Assembly (NCBI GenBank): GCA_007115705.1
Contig: QXEO01000235.1
Location: forward strand, 2,398,741-2,462,740
DNA length: 64,000 nt
From: Dactylis glomerata
Taxonomy: Eukaryota; Streptophyta; Magnoliopsida; Poales; Poaceae
Reading direction: 5' to 3'
The stretch's first letter is position 1; each line of letters starts with the position of its first letter. The notes under the pieces were generated by a model. The model was not told the DNA's origin. It ran no database searches and worked only from the letters and a program-made list of their open reading frames with translations. Both the position numbers and the translations under genes were made by a program. Shown here in pieces: positions 31,967 to 41,310 of this stretch.

Positions 31967-34900
31967 TCTGATGCTATTGCTTTCCTCTTGGGTTCATCAA
32001 ATCGTCGTAGTGGTTGCTTGACTGGCTTTGCTTTAGGATCCATGTTTAGTGCGTGCTCGACGAGTTCCCTGGGAACACCTGGCATATCTGAAGGACACCA
32101 GGCGAAGATTTTCCAGTGCTCACGGAGGAACTCGACGAGCGTGCTTTCCTATGTGGGGTCCAAGTTTACCGCTATGGAAGTGGTCTTATTTGGGTCCGTC
32201 GGATGGACTTGTATTTTCTTAGAGTCTTGAGTTGCATCGAAAGCCTGATCTGGCAGGGATCGCCCGACGTCGGGTAGTATGTTGTGGCCGGTTTCGCCTT
32301 TTAGCCTTGCGTACTCTGCTGTCATGCCGAAGGTTTGTGCCAACCTATTAAATTCTTTGTCATAGGTGTTGGATACTTCGAAGCTTCCTTGCACCGTGAT
32401 CGTTCCTTTGGGTCCTGGTATCTTGAGTGTGAGATATGCATAGTGGGGTACTGCCATGAATTTTGCAAATGCTGGGCGTCCCAGGATTGCGTGGTATTGT
32501 GAGGGCCAGTCCATGACTTCAAACTCCAGCTTTTCTCTGCGATAATTGCTGCTGTCGCCAAAACAGACGTCGAGTTCTATTTTGCCCAAAGGATAATTTG
32601 CGGCTCCTGGTACTATTCCGTGGAAGGAACAATCTGTTGGCTTTAGATTTTCCAATGATATGCACATTGCTCTCAACGTTCTGGCGTATATTAGGTTTAT
32701 ACCGCTTCCTGCGTCCATGAATACTCTTCCGACATCATATCCTCCTATCTGGGATTTGAGCACCATTGGTGAGTGGCCTGGTCTGGGGACTTTCCTCGGA
32801 TGGTCTGCTCTGTTGAACCTAACTGGTTGATCGGACCATTTTAAATACTCTGTCGTAGCTGGTGGTGATGTTATTGCTAGGTTGACCTGTCTTGATATGC
32901 TCTTCCTTTCTTTCTTCGATTTTGGTACTGGTTGGATAATTGCTGATATATATACTTTTGACTCCAGCTGTTTTGCGAGTCGCTGCATTTGATATCCTTG
33001 GGTTATGCTTTTTCCTCCCTGTCGTGCCCCTTGGCTTGAATCCATGGCGTTTTGCAACCTTAGGAAGGTTCTGCAATCCTTCATTTGGTGGTTGGACACT
33101 CTCTTCCTGTCTAGGTAAGCATAATGGATGCGACAAGGACCATATAACATATCTTCTGCCGAAGGACCCGAGTACCTTGGCTTCTCCTTTCTCCTGTTGT
33201 CTCTCGTAGGAAATTCGATGTTTTCATAGCCTTCTTCGTTCCTTTCATCATATCCTGCGGCTATCTGATTTCTCCTTCTGTGGTTGTCGCCATTGCGGTA
33301 TCTTCACCTTTGCCTGCTTGTTTTGTCGACTTCTGGTGATCGACCCCTTTTGTTATTGTACGCGTCTTCTCCATCGGCGAATCTGTTGGCTGTTTCCATT
33401 AGCTCTGATACCGTTGTTGGCCTTGCTCTTCCTATCTCTTCCACTAGATCTGTACGACGAAGGCCGCTCGAAAAAGCATCTATCGCTCTTTCGTTGGAGA
33501 CGTCTTCTGCTGAGTTTTTGATTACACTCCAGCGTTGTATGTAAGAACATAGTGTTTCACCTTTCTGCTGCACGCATGACTTGATTTCTTCTAGCGATGT
33601 TGGGCGCTTATATGTTGAGCGAAAGTTTCTCGCGAATTGACTCTCTAATTCTCCCCAACTTCCGATGGAATCGTTGGGTAGGGTGTTTAACCAGGACCGT
33701 GCTGCGTCGGTGAGGTGTAACTGCAAGCTTTGCATGGCTGTTGCTCTTGTTCCTCCTAGTATCTGTACTGCTTGCAGGTAATCTGACAGCCATAGGGTTG
33801 GCTCTTGCGATCCGTCATACTTCTCTTGGTCATGCGGCAACTTAAAACCTTTGGGTACCCATGTTTTGCGAACCCTTCGGGTAAAGCATAGCGCGCCCAT
33901 CTCTTTTTCGTCGTCCTCGTAGTTTTCTTCCCTCCATGCGTAATGTGAGTTATTTACCCTTGCTTGTGCGATTATGTTCCTTGCATCCTCCTTCCTCTTT
34001 TGGCTTTTCTCGTCTTCTGAGGACTCGCTAATTTTGTTTCGCGAAGATTTGCGCTTGACCTCTTCTTTTTCCCTTCTACTGCGGTGAGTCGACTTTTTCT
34101 CTGAAATATTTCCTTTTAGCTTCTCTTCTACTAACCCGAGGCTCCGTATCGCAGCTTGATGCATTTGTTCCCATGGGTCACCAGGTTTTGGCTGCGTCGT
34201 TAGTAGGTATGCTTGTGCTGCTGTCAATGCTGCCTCTGGTGTTTCTTGTATGAATTCTTCCTCCTCTTCTGGTTGGTTCGGGCTTGTGCTTCTCGTATAG
34301 CTTTCTTCTACTACACGTGCTGTTGTCCTTCTACTGTGCTTCGGGTCTTTGTGCCTCTCCATGCTGGATTCTGATGAGTTGGTATATTCGCTCCAATATC
34401 CTTCACTTGGTGTGCTGCTGTAATCTGGACTTCTCATAATCATATCTCTTTCTTGCCTTAGCTTTTTCCTGCGCTGGTGCAGCGCGTATTGGTACCCCAT
34501 TAAAACTTCTCTTCTTGAATCTGTGGGTACATCAGTCCCATGGTTGACAGCTGTCATGATCATTCTCCATTCTCCAGCTGAAACATGTACTTTCTCCTTC
34601 TCTTTCTTGCTATTGCTCCTTATTTTGTCGACTTGCATGTCGACCTCCTTGTTGCCGGAGTGATTGTTTTCTTCTTCTGCTGCTTCAGTGATGATTACGC
34701 ATAACTGATGTACGCTCCTGGAGGCGCTGCTGCTTCTGTTGGCGGTATCCCTTGATTTGTCCACTGTTTCTTCCACAATGATCTCTTGCCCGATTTCTTC
34801 GGGTTCCTCTAATTTTCCTAGCAGATTTTCTGTTGCTGCTAAGTTGACTAGCGAGTTTACCTTGCTAGAAGAGCCTACAGATGATCCCGATGCTGTCGTC

Positions 34901-35067
34901 CTCTCTGCTTTGCCCGCCGACGGAATTGGTTTCGTCGGATCTGAAAGGCGGGTTGAACCCGAAGGTCCGATGTAGAAGCTTAGACTTCCGAACGTCAATT
35001 CCTTTTCTTGATTTTCGTCGACTTCTTGGTTGCTATTGGCTAAAAGCGAAAAAGCCATCGAATTCAT
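31967..35067 (-). pseudogene. B gag, protease and RT N-terminus (upstream half of gag-pol)
   Basis: The plausible start is ATG 35067 (MNSMAFSLL), 18 nt after the PBS; the frame is open slightly further back without an ATG. The N-terminal 350 residues are a Ser/Glu/Lys-rich extension with a coiled-coil-like basic stretch, followed by the gag core (KFDGSQEPTLWLSDYLQAV-type block near 33790, SWLNTLPNDSIGSWGELESQ). TGA at 33304-33306 (likely from CGA) separates this from the protease region, which has VFMDAGSGINLIYARTL and HAILGRPAFAKFM. TAG at 32149-32151 (probably Trp TGG) precedes the RT lead-in (MPGVPRELVEHALNMDPK). The frame then meets C at 31966 and continues at 11249. Three of the four stops in B's gag-pol fit C:G to T:A change, as expected for methylated repeats. 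Confidence 0.9.
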
Positions 35068-35084
35068 GATTCCAATGCCCAGAG

Positions 35085-35102
35085 TCCCCACGGTCGGTGC
35101 CA
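35085..35102 (-). other. Primer-binding site of B
   Basis: The minus strand reads TGGCACCGACCGTGGGGA starting 2 nt inside the 5' LTR. Position and TGG start are right for a PBS; I could not assign the tRNA. Confidence 0.65.
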
Positions 35103-35104
35103 AT

Positions 35105-35440
35105 TGACGAGGGGTTAACTCGACAAATGTCCTAGATAAAGGACTTAGGATCGGGGAGACAGGGCGTCAGATGAACTCGAAGGTAAAACTCAGTCAAGCA
35201 AGGTGGCTATGAAAGTAAATGTGGGTGTAGAACCTGGCTTGCTTTCAATCTGGCCTACACCGTCCCCTCCTGGCCCCTGTATATAGGTGGCCAGGTCTCA
35301 AGGATCAGGTAGGGTCCGATACGGATTACAATATCGACATACGGTAAGAACTCGTATTTCGACTAGTATTACAATTGGGCCTAGCTTAACGGGCCTCAGG
35401 GGTACTCAACTGACGGGCTCTGTTATCTATACCCTTGTCA
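35105..35440 (-). repeat. 5' LTR of B (336 bp)
   Basis: It differs from 5785-6120 at about eight sites, mostly transitions. It is followed on the plus strand by the target duplication ACTAG at 35441-35445. Confidence 0.93.
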
Positions 35441-35445
35441 ACTAG

Positions 35446-35853
35446 TGAACTGTGGACCTCGGTCCATTATTTTACATTGTTATTACTGTTTACCATTTAC
35501 TCGCTTTATTTACATTCTCGCAAACTACTATCTTTTACCACTCGATACGCTTAGTTCTTTGTTTACAGCAAACCGGTGAGATTAACAACCTCACTATAAG
35601 TTGGGGCAAAGTACTTGGTTGTGTTGTGTGCAGGTTCCACGTTGCTACTGGTGCAAAGCTACGCCCTGGATGAGGCACCATATATAAATTGTCCGGAGCT
35701 GTCGCGAAGCTAGCGAGCATCAACCTTCGGAAGTTGGTTCTTTCTCCTACTGGTTCGATAAACCTTGGTTTCATACCGAGGGAAGACTTGCTACTGTGCT
35801 CATCATACCTTCCTCTTGGGGTTCCCAACTGGGCGGTCATCTACACGCCATCA
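35446..35853 (+). repeat. Solo LTR S, right part (408 bp)
   Basis: It continues S from 5784 after B and its duplicated ACTAG. It ends GTCATCTACACGCCATCA and is followed by target duplication CTCGC (35854-35858). Confidence 0.9.
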
Positions 35854-35858
35854 CTCGC

Positions 35859-36062
35859 ATTCGTCCCCGCTCTTTCGAGGTGGGAGATCTCGTGTTACGA
35901 CTAAAACAGGACGATCCTGGGAAGTTAGAATCACCATGGCTGGGACCTTACAAAGTTACAGAAGAAATACCGGGAGGAGCATATCGACTTGAAGACAAAA
36001 AGACAGGCAAAGATGAAGGCAACCTATGGAACGCGGAGCAACTTTGGCGCTTCTACGCATAA
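35859..36062 (+). pseudogene. C-terminal end of A's integrase
   Basis: The 67-residue frame (IRPRSFEVGDLVLRLKQDDP to LWRFYA, stop 36060-36062) continues A's integrase from 4664. It matches the C-terminus of B's integrase (8224-8409), including KLESPWLGPY and GGAYRLEDKK. This SH3-like region normally contacts DNA. It is open here but belongs to a dead pol. Confidence 0.88.
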
Positions 36063-36515
36063 GAGGTGTCGCCCTCAATGATTTCCTTCGCTAACATTAA
36101 TCATAAAACTTTGAGTTAGGACCCTCTAAACCCAGAACACGGGCCACAGGTCGGTTTTCTTGGGTCAACACTATGATTTGTATATGCATATCGAGATTTT
36201 CCGCTCGGGGGCTCCAGCCCTCGAGTCGTTATGATATCTATAAAAAGAAATATTGAGATCATGTCATCATGTCTTCTCACGAACGAAATCAAGTTATCCC
36301 ATGGAAGTATCGACAATCTATCACAATAAGAACATTCGACTAACATGCAACTATAGCACAAAATTGCTCGAAAAATACCTCGGAACAATGGTCGTTCCCT
36401 TGGTTGTTCATTGGATGGCACATATAAAAACAATGTTCATAGCAAAGTATTTATTGTTGTTACAGAGTAAACTAAATAGTGCATTACACAGTGCTTACAT
36501 CAAAAATAGATGATT
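36063..36515 (+). other. Spacer between A's integrase and its antisense gene
   Basis: It is AT-rich, with a PPT-like CTCGGGGGCTCCAGCCCTCGAG (about 36205-36226) corresponding to the one in B near 8100. I see no coding sequence. Confidence 0.4.
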
Positions 36516-37103
36516 CTAGTGAAAATGCACTTCAGCTTCATATTTCTTCTGGCACTGTGTCTCGTCAAAGATCTTCACGTCAAATTTTGTCGTTCCACGG
36601 TGGTAATCAAACAGCAAAAATAACCCCTGATGCAGGTCATAATCTTTAGCAAAGCGAGGCCAACCACCTCTGAAGAACATCTCTCCATTGCCATCGTAAT
36701 ACACCTCCACCTCATATGGAGATCCTTCACCTGACACTTCTCGGAGGATAGCTTCACGCAGTTCTTGGCCATCCATAAATTCAGTGAATTTCAAGGGCAC
36801 GCGTTGTTGCTCACGATATTGGGCACCAGCTAGCGCGACGAAAGAGAATACAGTTCCAGTGGATGGCGGTGAATGATTGAGATGTGTTGCACTTACATCC
36901 AGAGGCTCATCGACTTGGGAAGTGGAAGACTTGGATTTGTTCTTACTTCCCAGTGGATGACCAGGGCGCCGCTTGGCCGGTGCAGAAGAAGACGGCGCCA
37001 TGGCAATCACCTTGGTCTTGTTCTTGCTGCCACGAGGGCGGCCACGCCCATGCTTCTCCACCACGACGCCAACATCTAGATCGACCACTCCGGTATCTGC
37101 CAT
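36516..37103 (-). CDS. Antisense gene of A: intact AT-hook plus B3-like DNA-binding protein (195 aa)
   Basis: ATG 37103 (MADTGVVDL; the frame extends upstream without an ATG) opens an uninterrupted 195-codon frame on the strand opposite to A's pol. Residues 17-29 hold a canonical AT-hook (GRGRPRGSKNK); 44-56 a degenerate second one (RRPGHPLGSKNK). Residues 57-82 are a Ser/Pro linker. About 84-189 resemble a plant REM-type B3 domain: VPLKF (102-106), FFRGGWPRFAKDYDLHQG (143-160), LLFDY (163-167), KFDVKIFD (173-180) and QCQKKYE. The predicted product is a nuclear DNA-binding protein with minor-groove and B3 contacts; target unknown. Its promoter carries GGCCCA, TATA and telo-box elements. A's pol has nine stops, yet this gene has none. 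B's copy is homologous but has a stop. It may be retrotransposon cargo, a silencing or integration factor, or a gene being domesticated. Confidence 0.72.
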   Translation of the reverse strand: MADTGVVDLDVGVVVEKHGRGRPRGSKNKTKVIAMAPSSSAPAKRRPGHPLGSKNKSKSSTSQVDEPLDVSATHLNHSPPSTGTVFSFVALAGAQYREQQRVPLKFTEFMDGQELREAILREVSGEGSPYEVEVYYDGNGEMFFRGGWPRFAKDYDLHQGLFLLFDYHRGTTKFDVKIFDETQCQKKYEAEVHFH

Positions 37104-37198
37104 GGAGATCTTGCGATGGATTGTCGAACAAGCACACAGAAACCCTAACCAATCTGGGAAAGAAGACAATGCGGCAGCAAAGATTAACAGTGGCAAGC

Positions 37199-37255
37199 TA
37201 GGGTTTTACATGATGACGGAAGGACCCGTATTTATAAGCCACCTTTAATGGGCCT
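37199..37255 (-). promoter_or_regulatory. Promoter of A's antisense gene: GGCCCA box, TATA box, telo-box
   Basis: On the minus strand AGGCCCATTA (37255-37246) is followed by CTTATAAATAC (37238-37228), a good TATA box, and AAACCCTA (37206-37199), 32 bp after the TATA start and about 95 bp before ATG 37103. The order matches B's promoter at 7151-7206. Confidence 0.65.
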
Positions 37256-38343
37256 CTTAAAAATGAAAGGTCCAGATAAAGTACAGGACTAGAGATTCAA
37301 TTGGTGGAGTAAAAAAAAAGGAGAAGATAGAGAAAAGAAAGAGAAGGAAGATCTATTTGTGGAATCAATAAGAAAATAAAAAAAGACGTGCAATGGAGAT
37401 AAGTGATTTTGAGACTATAAAAGGCTGCAAGCATCCCCTTATAGCCTCGGGGGCTACTCCCATCGGGAGCGTTGGTCGCGCACCCGATGAAGTATAAAAA
37501 GAAGAAAATGAAATTCAGACTTGTCTTTGCAGGAAGATGATGAACAAGGCAAGACTTCTGAGCCTATACTCAAAAAAAATTGACTATAGCCTCGGGGACT
37601 ACTCGCATCGAGAGCGCTGGTTGCGCACCCAATGAAGATGGAAAATATCGACTTCGCATGGAAGAGTGAAAATTATCGACTACATATTGGAGCGAATTAT
37701 CAACTTCATTGTCAAAATGATAAACATGAGACATTAGAATTCGCTAATTCACTCCCATCAGGAGGGATTTGCGACTAGTTGAATAAAAGAACCCAAAGAT
37801 TTTGGGTATTGAAACAGCCAAACAAGGCTCACAATGAAATCTTAATTCTTAGGCCGCGTCGTCGCGATAAAAAGCTTGAATTCCATGGTCGCAAAGATCA
37901 TGAAGGTAAGACCTTAGGATCCGTCCTGTATGGCCTAGTATACGCGCATGAATGCGCTCTGCTAGAAAATTTTGGTATCCACGATACGAAGAAAAATCCC
38001 GGTGGATGCACTGGGTACCCTAAGAAATACTGGAATCCTGTCTTTGTAAGTCCTAAATGCGGCAAAAGACTAGGTTACGCCGGGTACCGAATTTGAGTCC
38101 GGGGACTTGAGTTTGAAGTAGGTAGCAAGTTTTTGCTCAGGCAATTAACTGGTTCTCTGATCCGTCAGAAGTACCAGGCTTGCTAACCAAAATCCGAATG
38201 AAAAAGTAAGAATATGAAATATTCAATGAAATCAAAGAAAGAGAAGAAGATGAATATTGATCAAGTCAAAGATTGCAAGTCGAAGATTTGAAGATTTGAG
38301 ATTCAACCCGAATCTACAATTCTAGTAGAATCTCGGGGGCTAC
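37256..38343 (+). other. A 3' non-coding region with three PPT-like hairpin repeats and the polypurine tract
   Basis: The phrase CTCGGGGGCTACTCCCATCG and diverged copies occur near 37445, 37590 and (core only) 37751, each with the inverted repeat CTCCC-ATC-GGGAG or a decayed form. The real PPT, AATCTCGGGGGCTAC (38329-38343), abuts the LTR. From about 37905 this region also matches A2 at 38698-39134. No coding sequence is supported. Confidence 0.65.
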
Positions 38344-38697
38344 TGACAAGGGTATAGCCATTAAGGCTTGTTATCTTAGTACCCCTGGGGTCCGTTAGCT
38401 AGGCCCAAGCATAGATGTAAACAAAATATGAGATAGTATCATATACAGGCATTGTAATTTGTATTGAACCTGACCGGATCCTGACCGGATCCTCAAGACC
38501 TGGCCACCTATATATAGGGTCCAGGAGAGGCCGACCAGGGGGAAATTGAGATTGAGCCAATTGATTCCTAGCTTATTCTCAACACGCATCAAGTTTTGCC
38601 TAGTTTGTCTGATCTTTTACCTTCGAGTTCATCCGACGCCCTCTTCCCCTGATCCTAAGTCCTTCATCTAGGACATTTGCCGAGTTAATCCTTGTCA
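38344..38697 (+). repeat. 3' LTR of A (354 bp)
   Basis: It runs TGACAAGGGTATAGCC...ATCCTTGTCA directly after the PPT, with a TATATATAGGG motif near 38508. It is homologous to B's and I's LTRs (shared TACCCCTGGGG, GCTAGGCCCAA and CTAAGTCCTT blocks). GTAAG (38698-38702) follows as candidate target duplication. Confidence 0.88.
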
Positions 38698-39500
38698 GTA
38701 AGACCTCAGGATCCGTCCTGCATGGTCTAGTATTTGCATATGAATGTGCTCTGCTAGTAATTTACCGTATCTATGATACGAAGAAAATCCCGATGGATGC
38801 ACTGGGTACCCTAAGAAATACTGGAATTCATGCTTTTGTAAGTCCTAAATGCGACAAAAAGCTGGGTTACACCAGGTACAAAATTCGAGTCCGAGGACTT
38901 GAGTTTGAAGTAGGTAGCAAGTGTTTGCTCGGGAAATTAACTGGTTTCCTGATCCGTCAGAAGCACCAGGCTTGTTAACCAAAATCCCCATAAAAATTTA
39001 AGAATATGAAACATTGAATGAAGCTAAGAAAGAGAAGAAGACAGAGATTGATCTAGCCGAAGATTACAAGTCCAAGATTTGAAGATTTGAGATTCGACCC
39101 GAATCTACGATTCTGGTAGAATCTCGGGGGCTACTAACAAGGGTATGGCTACCAAGGCCCATGATCTTAGTACCCCTGGGGCCCGTTCGGTTAGGAGCCC
39201 ATGAAAAGCTAGGCCCAAGCATAGTAATTAATAGTCGAAATATGAGATCATATTGTAACTCATGTTGTAATTTGTATCGAACCCGACCGGTTCCTCTGGA
39301 CCTGGCCACCTATAAATAGGGGCTAGGAGAGGCCGGCAAGGGACAGATTGAGATTGAACCAGTTGATTACAAGCTTATTCTTAAGCACACATCAAATAAC
39401 GCCTTATTTGTCTGAGTCTTTACCTTCGAGTTCATCCGACGCCCTCTTCCCCTGATCCTAAGTCCTTCATCTAGGACATTTGCCGATTTAACCCTCGTCA
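38698..39500 (+). mobile_element. A2: 3' end of an older element of A's family (host of A), with LTR at 39135-39500
   Basis: Bases 38698-39134 parallel A's interior from about 37905 up to the PPT (CTCGGGGGCTAC). The 366-bp LTR then starts with a mutated TAACAAGGG (for TGACAAGGG) and ends CCCTCGTCA at 39500. Flanking sequence to the right is F-box-related host DNA. The rest of A2 would lie left of the window, beyond A. Confidence 0.8.
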
Positions 39501-39599
39501 CTTGCGTTGTTGTGATCCTTTTTGGCAGGCAGGCCTTCTCTTTTTCCAGGGCAACGACCCTCCTTCCTCTAATGCAGCTTGGGCAACGCCGAAATAGCC

Positions 39600-39935
39600 A
39601 TGGCCTCCCAGCAAGCACCAGAGCCGCCACCGGCGGTACCCGCTCCTACCACCTTGTTCGCTCTCGGTGACAACCTCCTCCTCGAGATACTCCTCCTTCT
39701 CCCCTCACTACAACCCACTATCACAGGCTCTGGATCTCATCCCCTGCCACCAGACGAGATACCAGGGCCTGGCAGGTTCTCCCCTGGTCTGAAGTTGTGA
39801 CGACGCTGCACTCTACCATGGAGACCTTTCTGGATGCTCATGTTCCTTTCTTTAGAGGGACACATCGAACTTTCACTCGCTCTTTCAGAACAAATATGAT
39901 GGTCATATACATCCCTACATTATGTCGTGGCCTTA
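39600..39935 (+). pseudogene. F-box gene relic with internal deletions
   Basis: It is a decayed copy of the gene at 41311-42537. Blocks match in order: 39600-39715 with the first 116 nt including the F-box start (MASQQAPEPPPAVPAPTTLF), about 39725-39760 with about 41758-41793, about 39761-39811 with about 41932-41984, and about 39812-39935 with about 42363-42495. At least three internal segments are missing. Upstream similarity extends to about 39501, so A2's LTR lies in the duplicated 5' flank. Confidence 0.8.
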
Positions 39936-40935
39936 GGAACAATCATTAGGGGTTTGTATCATAGTACTATTATGACTACACCTATTTTTGGCTCCGTCCT
40001 ATGAGAATAAAACTTGATAAGATACTCGTTCATATTGGCCTAGAAATCTATATGCTAAGTAAATCCATGCCGCCCTGGCAATATTTTTCTCTTATTGAAT
40101 ACACTTGAGCTTGTACTCTTGCTGCAGAGAGGATTGAGTTTTCTCTGAAAAGAGCATTTACTTTATTGCAACTACATTTTCAGTATTTATTTTCTTGCAT
40201 GCTTACCCAAAACCCCCAAACACCTTTATTATTGTTTTTTTACTCTTAAACTTGCTAACAAATACCTTCAGCTCCTTGTGGGTTTGACAACCTTTTCAAT
40301 ATTGAAAGGTACTACAACTGATCTCCTCCACTTGGGAGTCATCACCCGCCCACCTCAAGCTCACCACTGTCGGCTGAGACAAGGGGAGCTACCACCACTT
40401 CTATAGCTCGCTTGCCAAGCCGCCTGAGCACCGTTTCCAGAGATCGCTTGCCCAATCACATGAGCTCCTCCGCTAGACCTTGTTTCTCAAGTCACCCCAA
40501 GATCCACCGACAACGAACCACCGCTGGAGCTTGCTTGCCCCACCACCTGAGTACTACCGAACTGAGCAGATCGAGAGGAGCATTGGGAGATCGAGATCAG
40601 ATCAACATGGATGCGAGGATGGGCTGTTCCCCTCCGGGCTAGGAGATAAGGGCCAATTTAATGACCCGATAACGGTATGTTTAATGATATAATGGAAATT
40701 TCTATTAACATTAATCTAAACCTGTATATCCCATCCACCTCAGTGTTGTCTCAAACCAAACAGAAATTGGGACTGGACCATCCCATTCCCCAAAACAGGG
40801 ATGGTCCATCCCATCCATATCAAGTCATGAACCAAACACACGCTAATAGTTTATGATATGGTCCAGTCAACATGGCAACCATTAATGGGTTGAGGCCACG
40901 GAGTGCATAAGGTACATGCATGCTCATAAATTTAG
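39936..40935. other. Intergenic, with an old Athila-like LTR end near 40100-40344
   Basis: The stretch 40100-40344 resembles the last part of C's LTR (CAGCTCCTTGTGGGTTTGAC, then GAAAGGTACTACAAC and a terminal TTGGGAGTCATCA), probably an old LTR relic; its start is unclear. 40345-40640 is GC-rich with no recognised gene. 40660-40850 contains repeated GGATGGTCCATCCCATCC-type phrases and ends AACCAAACACACGC, reminiscent of a miniature inverted-repeat element, but I could not find paired ends. Confidence 0.4.
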
Positions 40936-41025
40936 CCACAATGAGCAATAGCCTCCCAGCAAACACCAAATCAGCCGCCGCCAGAACCCACTCCTACCAC
41001 CTTATTCGTTCTCGGTGAGGGTTTA
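40936..41025 (+). pseudogene. Second, short F-box gene relic (5' end only)
   Basis: About 85 bp (AGCCTCCCAGCAAACACCAA to TTATTCGTTCTCGGTGAGG) match the first codons of the F-box gene at 41311, without a usable ATG. With 39600-39935 this makes three copies of the 5' end within 1.8 kb. Confidence 0.65.
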
Positions 41026-41310
41026 CGGTGAATAAAATTTGAAAGTTTAACCTTTTTAAAATTATGATTTTTTTAAAATAACTAATATTTTAAAAGTATG
41101 ATTTTAACAAATCACAATCTGTTTTGAAACCTGAACAATTTATAGAATCATAAAAAAGGAAAACGGAAAAATAATCAAGAAAAGAGAAAAGACCATACCT
41201 ATTAAAAGGCTGGAAGAAACCGGCCCACTACATGGCTGGTGCGTTTCTGTGATCCTTGTTGGCTGGCGGGCCTTCCCTTCTTCGAGAGCAAGGGCAACGC
41301 CGGAATAGCC

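Larger units (their letters stand above)
5785..35440 (-). mobile_element. Element B: Tat-type Ty3/gypsy retrotransposon, - strand, split by C
   Basis: It is flanked by a perfect 5-bp duplication ACTAG (5780-5784 and 35441-35445) and bounded by two 336-bp LTRs. With C removed, the element is about 8.9 kb. The order on the minus strand is 5' LTR, PBS, gag, protease, RT, RNase H, second RNase H, integrase, then an antisense gene and 3' LTR. Gag-pol is one frame with four premature stops. The LTRs differ at about 8 of 336 sites by my count (2.4 %). Confidence 0.93.
2730..38697 (+). mobile_element. Element A: degraded Tat-type Ty3/gypsy element, + strand, interrupted by S and B
   Basis: The visible parts are pol (2730-4664), the integrase C-terminus (35859-36062), the 3' region with an antisense gene (36063-38343) and the 3' LTR (38344-38697). 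Everything between 4665 and 35858 is later insertion. The 3' LTR is followed by GTAAG and then by sequence matching A's own interior at about 37905, so A lies inside another copy of its family (A2). Its 5' half is off the window. Confidence 0.8.

Noticed and set aside
40640..40860. Possible miniature inverted-repeat transposon (GGATGGTCCATCCCATCC, AACCAAACACACGC)
   Set aside because: I could not find paired terminal repeats or a target duplication.
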